Source: Mesorhizobium sp. YC-39
GTDB lineage: Bacteria > Pseudomonadota > Alphaproteobacteria > Rhizobiales > Rhizobiaceae
Direction of reading: 5' to 3'
Length of the DNA stretch: 64,000 nucleotides
Assembly: GCF_025753795.1 (NCBI RefSeq)
Contig: NZ_JAOWPS010000004.1
Span: 682,001-746,000 of the forward strand
The notes under the pieces were generated by a model, which did no database searches, had not been told where the DNA came from, and was given only the letters and a program-made list of their open reading frames with translations. Position numbers and translations under genes: made by a program. Shown piece after piece: positions 61,028 through 64,000 of this stretch. Each line of letters opens with the position of its first letter. Position 1 is the first letter of the stretch.

Positions 61028-62514
61028 CATGCCTGCGATCCGGTCCGCCGTGTTGCAAAAACATGGCTTGCGGCCGCGATGGCGAGTGCTGCGACGATCA
61101 GGCCTGCCGCCACGGCGAAGGTGACCCGCATGCCTGATGCAATGGCTTCGGGACTTGCCGTTGCGATGTCGGTCGTCGCTGATGCCAGCGCGAATATAGC
61201 GCCCATGATGGAGGCACCGGTGATGAGGCCGAGATTGCGCGACAGGCTGAGCATGCCGGAAACGACACCGCGCTGGTCCGGCCCGACATCCATCATGACG
61301 GCGGTGTTGTTGGCTGCCTGGAACATCTGATAGCCGGGGGGCAGGATTATGATTGCGGCAATGTAGCCCGGAATGCCGAACGATGCCGGAATCACGGACA
61401 GGGCGAACGAACCGGCGGCCATCAGCACAAGTCCGGCGACGACCATCGCCGGCGCGCCCAAACGGTCGACGATGCGGCCGGCCACGACACCGCTCAGCAC
61501 GGAGACAACCGGGCCAATCGACATGGTCAGCCCAACAAGCGCCTCGTTGAGCCCGAGCGCGCGGGAGAGGTAGAACGGCCCGACCACCAGCGTTGCCATC
61601 ATCACCGTCGAGACCAGCGTGTTCATGGCGAGGCTCGCACTCAGCACCGGATCGCGTAACATCGCCGACTGGATGAGCGGTGCTGCCGTCCTTGCCTGGG
61701 CGAACACGAAGAGGCCGACGCCGAACAGGGCAGCCAGCAACAGTGCCAGGTTGAGTGCGCCGAAACTGCCGCGTCCGGCCGTCATGGCGAGCGCATAGGC
61801 CGCGAGCGTCAGGGCAAGCAGCAATGTGCCGATGGCGTCGAAGCCGGCCCGATCGGCCTTCGGCTCGACGCGATCGACCGGCAAATGGCGATGCGCGAGG
61901 TAGAAAGTCAGCATGCCCAGCGGTACCGCAACGAGAAAGATCGCCCGCCAGCCGAAGCCGGCGATCAGGACGCCGCCGAGTGATGGGCCGAGAGCGGTGC
62001 CAACCGCGGACATCGTGCCAAGTAGCCCCATGGCGCTGCCGGTACTTGCCTTCGGAACCGTGTCGCCGACAAAGGCGATGGTCAGCGCCATCATGATGGC
62101 CGCGCCCAGGCCCTGCACCGCCCGGGCGGCGACCAGCCACCAAAGCGTGGGTGCTGCGCCGCATAGGCCGGAGGCCGCGGTGAACAGGAAGATCCCGGCC
62201 AACAGCAGCCGCCGGCGGCCGGCGATGTCGCCGAGCCGCCCGACGCTGACGATCAGCGTGGTGATGGCCAGGAGATAGGCCAGCACGATCCACTGGACGT
62301 CCTGGAAGGAGGCGCTGAACGCTAGCGCCAAATTCGGCAGTCCGACATTGGCGATGCTGGTGCCGAGCGAAGACAGCAGCATCGACAGTGACAGACCGGC
62401 GAGCGCCCAGCGGATGGAGGGTGTCGGTACCGCATCCGCGACTGCCGCCGTATTCTTCCCTGCAATGATTGGCTGACCTGTAATGTTTGGGTGTCCGGCA
62501 ACGATTGGCTTCAA
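61027..62514 (-). CDS. DHA2-type MFS transporter
   Basis: A 495-residue exporter with about 14 helices. WALAGLSLSMLLSSLGTSIA, VLAYLLAITTLIVSVGRLGD and GRRRLLLAGIFLF are typical of the DHA2 family. The start is a TTG after GACGGAG; no in-frame ATG appears before helix 1, and the first 22 residues contain the repeated PIVAGH/PIIAGK. Divergent from a LysR-type regulator that probably controls it. Confidence 0.87.
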   Translation of the reverse strand: MKPIVAGHPNITGQPIIAGKNTAAVADAVPTPSIRWALAGLSLSMLLSSLGTSIANVGLPNLALAFSASFQDVQWIVLAYLLAITTLIVSVGRLGDIAGRRRLLLAGIFLFTAASGLCGAAPTLWWLVAARAVQGLGAAIMMALTIAFVGDTVPKASTGSAMGLLGTMSAVGTALGPSLGGVLIAGFGWRAIFLVAVPLGMLTFYLAHRHLPVDRVEPKADRAGFDAIGTLLLALTLAAYALAMTAGRGSFGALNLALLLAALFGVGLFVFAQARTAAPLIQSAMLRDPVLSASLAMNTLVSTVMMATLVVGPFYLSRALGLNEALVGLTMSIGPVVSVLSGVVAGRIVDRLGAPAMVVAGLVLMAAGSFALSVIPASFGIPGYIAAIIILPPGYQMFQAANNTAVMMDVGPDQRGVVSGMLSLSRNLGLITGASIMGAIFALASATTDIATASPEAIASGMRVTFAVAAGLIVAALAIAAASHVFATRRTGSQA

Positions 62515-62656
62515 CGTGAACTCCGTCTTCTGGCGGCTCCCGAAACGGAGCTGTCAGAGACGTAGTCCTTTGCCTGACATGGCGGAATACGCATCATTTG
62601 CATTCCATTCGTGCATTTGGCGCCACATCATGATCGAACCGTGCTATGGCAGGCGC

Positions 62657-63553
62657 ATGTCGACACCCGATCTCAACCTGCTGGTCACCCTCGATGTGCT
62701 GCTCGTAGAGGGCAGCGTCGCGCGCGCAGCCCGGCGGTTGCGGCTCAGCCCGTCGGCGATGAGCCGGGCGCTGGCGCGGTTGCGCGAGACGACGGGCGAT
62801 CCGCTGCTGGTCCGGGCCGGACGTGGTCTCGTTCCGACACCTCGGGCGCTTGAACTGCGCGAACGGGTCGGGCAGCTCGTCGAGGATGCCAAGGCGGCTC
62901 TGCGTCCGACGGAGAAGCCCAACTTCAAGCAACTAACCCGAACATTCACGCTGCGGACCCGCGAAGGCTTTGCGGAAAATTTCGGACTGGATCTGATGGC
63001 TCGCCTCAGGCAGGACGCTCCCGGCGTGCGGCTGCGCTTTGTGCTGAAGTCGGACAAGGACAGCACGTCGCTGCGTGAGGGGAATATCGATCTGGAGACG
63101 GGCGTCGTGGGAGGCACCACAGGTCCGGAGGTGCGCACGCAGGCATTGTTCAGGGATCGCTTCATTGGCGTCGTGCGCATGGGGCACGCGCTGAGCCAGG
63201 GCGAGATCACGCTCGCCCGTTATGCGGACGGCAGGCATATCTGCATTTCCAGGCGGGATCTCGACAAGGGACCGGTCGACGAATCCCTGGAACCGTTCGG
63301 ACTGAAGCGGGACATCGTCATGGTCGTCGGTGGCTTCTCGACCGCGCTGGCCCTGGCCCGGTCGTCCGATCTGATTGCCACCGTTCCCGAACGGTACACC
63401 GGTAATCTGCGCAGCGGAATGCATAGTTTTGCCATTCCAGTCGCTATACCGGAGGTCACAATTTCATTGCTCTGGCACCCTCGGCTCGACGCCGATCCGG
63501 TGCATCGCTGGCTGCGCGGGTGCGTTCGGGAGGTTTGCAGCACGGCTGGCTGA
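62657..63553 (+). CDS. LysR family transcriptional regulator
   Basis: A 298-residue regulator with N-terminal HTH (LDVLLVEGSVARAARRLRLS then PSAMSRALARLRETTGD) and a two-lobed effector domain. LVTLDVLLVEGSVARAA and DPLLVRAGRGLVPTPRA resemble the LysR subgroup beside MFS exporters. ATG 62657 fits the family N-terminus; ATG 62630 is an alternative. Divergent from the DHA2 exporter. Confidence 0.91.
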   Translation: MSTPDLNLLVTLDVLLVEGSVARAARRLRLSPSAMSRALARLRETTGDPLLVRAGRGLVPTPRALELRERVGQLVEDAKAALRPTEKPNFKQLTRTFTLRTREGFAENFGLDLMARLRQDAPGVRLRFVLKSDKDSTSLREGNIDLETGVVGGTTGPEVRTQALFRDRFIGVVRMGHALSQGEITLARYADGRHICISRRDLDKGPVDESLEPFGLKRDIVMVVGGFSTALALARSSDLIATVPERYTGNLRSGMHSFAIPVAIPEVTISLLWHPRLDADPVHRWLRGCVREVCSTAG

Positions 63554-63604
63554 GGCTTTTTGCGCTGCTGTTTCTGGCGGTTGCTTGAATGCACCTACGA
63601 ATCC

Positions 63605-63620
63605 CGTATACGAGTATACG
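63605..63620. promoter_or_regulatory. Perfect palindrome upstream of the D-Ala ligase gene
   Basis: CGTATAC, GA, GTATACG is a perfect 7+2+7 palindrome, 63 bases before the ligase start and 52 after the LysR stop. It resembles GntR-type half-sites (GTATAC), though its binder is unknown. Confidence 0.6.
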
Positions 63621-63682
63621 AATAACCAGGGCATTGCCGTCGGCTTGCAATTTTTCAACACCAGCCCATTCGGGAGACATCC

Positions 63683-64000
63683 ATGGCCGCGAACAGACTG
63701 CGCATAGCCGTTCTCTTTGGCGGGCGCTCCGCCGAGCATGAGGTTTCGGTGCTTTCGGCAACCAATGTCATGCGCGCGCTGGAGCCCGCCAGATATGATG
63801 CGGTTCCGATCTTCGTCACCCGCGAGGGGCAATGGCTGCTGAGCAGCTTCGAGGGTGGGGCGCTGGCAAGGCCGGCGGCGGGAACGGAGATCTGCCTCGT
63901 GCCGGGCGGGCGTGGCCGCATCCTGGCGATCCCGGCCACCGGCGCGCCGCACGAACTGGCGAACATCGACATCGTCTTTCCGGTGCTGCACGGCCTGCAC
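63683..64000 (+). CDS. ddlA: D-alanine--D-alanine ligase, N-terminal part
   Basis: The frame starts at an ATG after GGGAGACATCC and runs off the window end, giving 106 residues. IAVLFGGRSAEHEVSVLSA at residue 8 and VFPVLHGLH at the edge are diagnostic of D-Ala-D-Ala ligase, the ATP-grasp enzyme for peptidoglycan precursor synthesis. No stop is visible, so the right part lies outside. The symbol ddlA rather than ddlB is chosen because no mur or fts genes precede it here; that choice is tentative. Confidence 0.88.
   Translation, partial: MAANRLRIAVLFGGRSAEHEVSVLSATNVMRALEPARYDAVPIFVTREGQWLLSSFEGGALARPAAGTEICLVPGGRGRILAIPATGAPHELANIDIVFPVLHGLH

Noticed and set aside
1..64000. tRNA, rRNA, insertion-sequence or prophage genes
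   Set aside because: No cloverleaf-like tRNA, ribosomal RNA stretch, transposase, integrase or phage structural gene was recognised by reading.

Overview
The window looks like a chromosomal segment of a high-GC alphaproteobacterium of the order Rhizobiales, most likely Mesorhizobium or a close relative. This rests on gene content (DUF930, DUF4169, alphaproteobacterial SspB, CreA, AsmA), an EcfG/RpoE2-type promoter, and repeats typical of rhizobia. No database was searched. Genes are densely packed on both strands. I saw no tRNA, rRNA, CRISPR array, insertion sequence or prophage.

Positions 1-11450: a catabolic and uptake block. It holds the end of an unidentified gene, an SDR dehydrogenase, an aldehyde dehydrogenase, an N-formylglutamate amidohydrolase-family protein, an XRE-cupin regulator, a complete branched-chain-type ABC transporter, a glutamine-synthetase-like ligase and an AzlCD exporter. 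Inverted repeats of one type lie before the aldehyde dehydrogenase and before the transporter. The set resembles a Puu/Pau-type gamma-glutamylation route for an amine.

Positions 11450-24000: mostly housekeeping and envelope genes. These are aminopeptidase P, a DUF1127-like peptide, PrmA, a SCO copper protein, CreA, a hexapeptide acetyltransferase, a small stress-promoter-driven membrane protein, a second SDR, a DUF930 protein, a TMEM175-like channel, a MATE exporter and a secreted phytase-like esterase.

Positions 24000-30770: a signalling and secretion island. A response regulator is divergent from a hybrid histidine kinase plus a second response regulator. A CDF-like membrane protein is divergent from two secreted proteins, one with pentapeptide-like NSLTS repeats and one with an ADYC domain. 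A 15-base motif is shared by the two divergent intergenic regions. This is the best candidate for an undescribed system.

Positions 30770-37000: a LacI-controlled sugar or polyol locus (Gfo/Idh/MocA oxidoreductase, TIM-barrel isomerase, ABC importer) with two operator palindromes.

Positions 37000-64000: a UvrD/PcrA helicase carrying an in-frame palindromic repeat, a flavin monooxygenase, a LuxR regulator, a PQQ glucose dehydrogenase, a dienelactone hydrolase, an EamA exporter with an Lrp regulator, a thioesterase, a GlcD-type oxidase, a Dyp peroxidase, a large AsmA protein, SspB with two small neighbours, a TetR/Bcr-CflA pair, a DHA2-type exporter with a LysR regulator, and the start of D-Ala-D-Ala ligase, cut by the window end.
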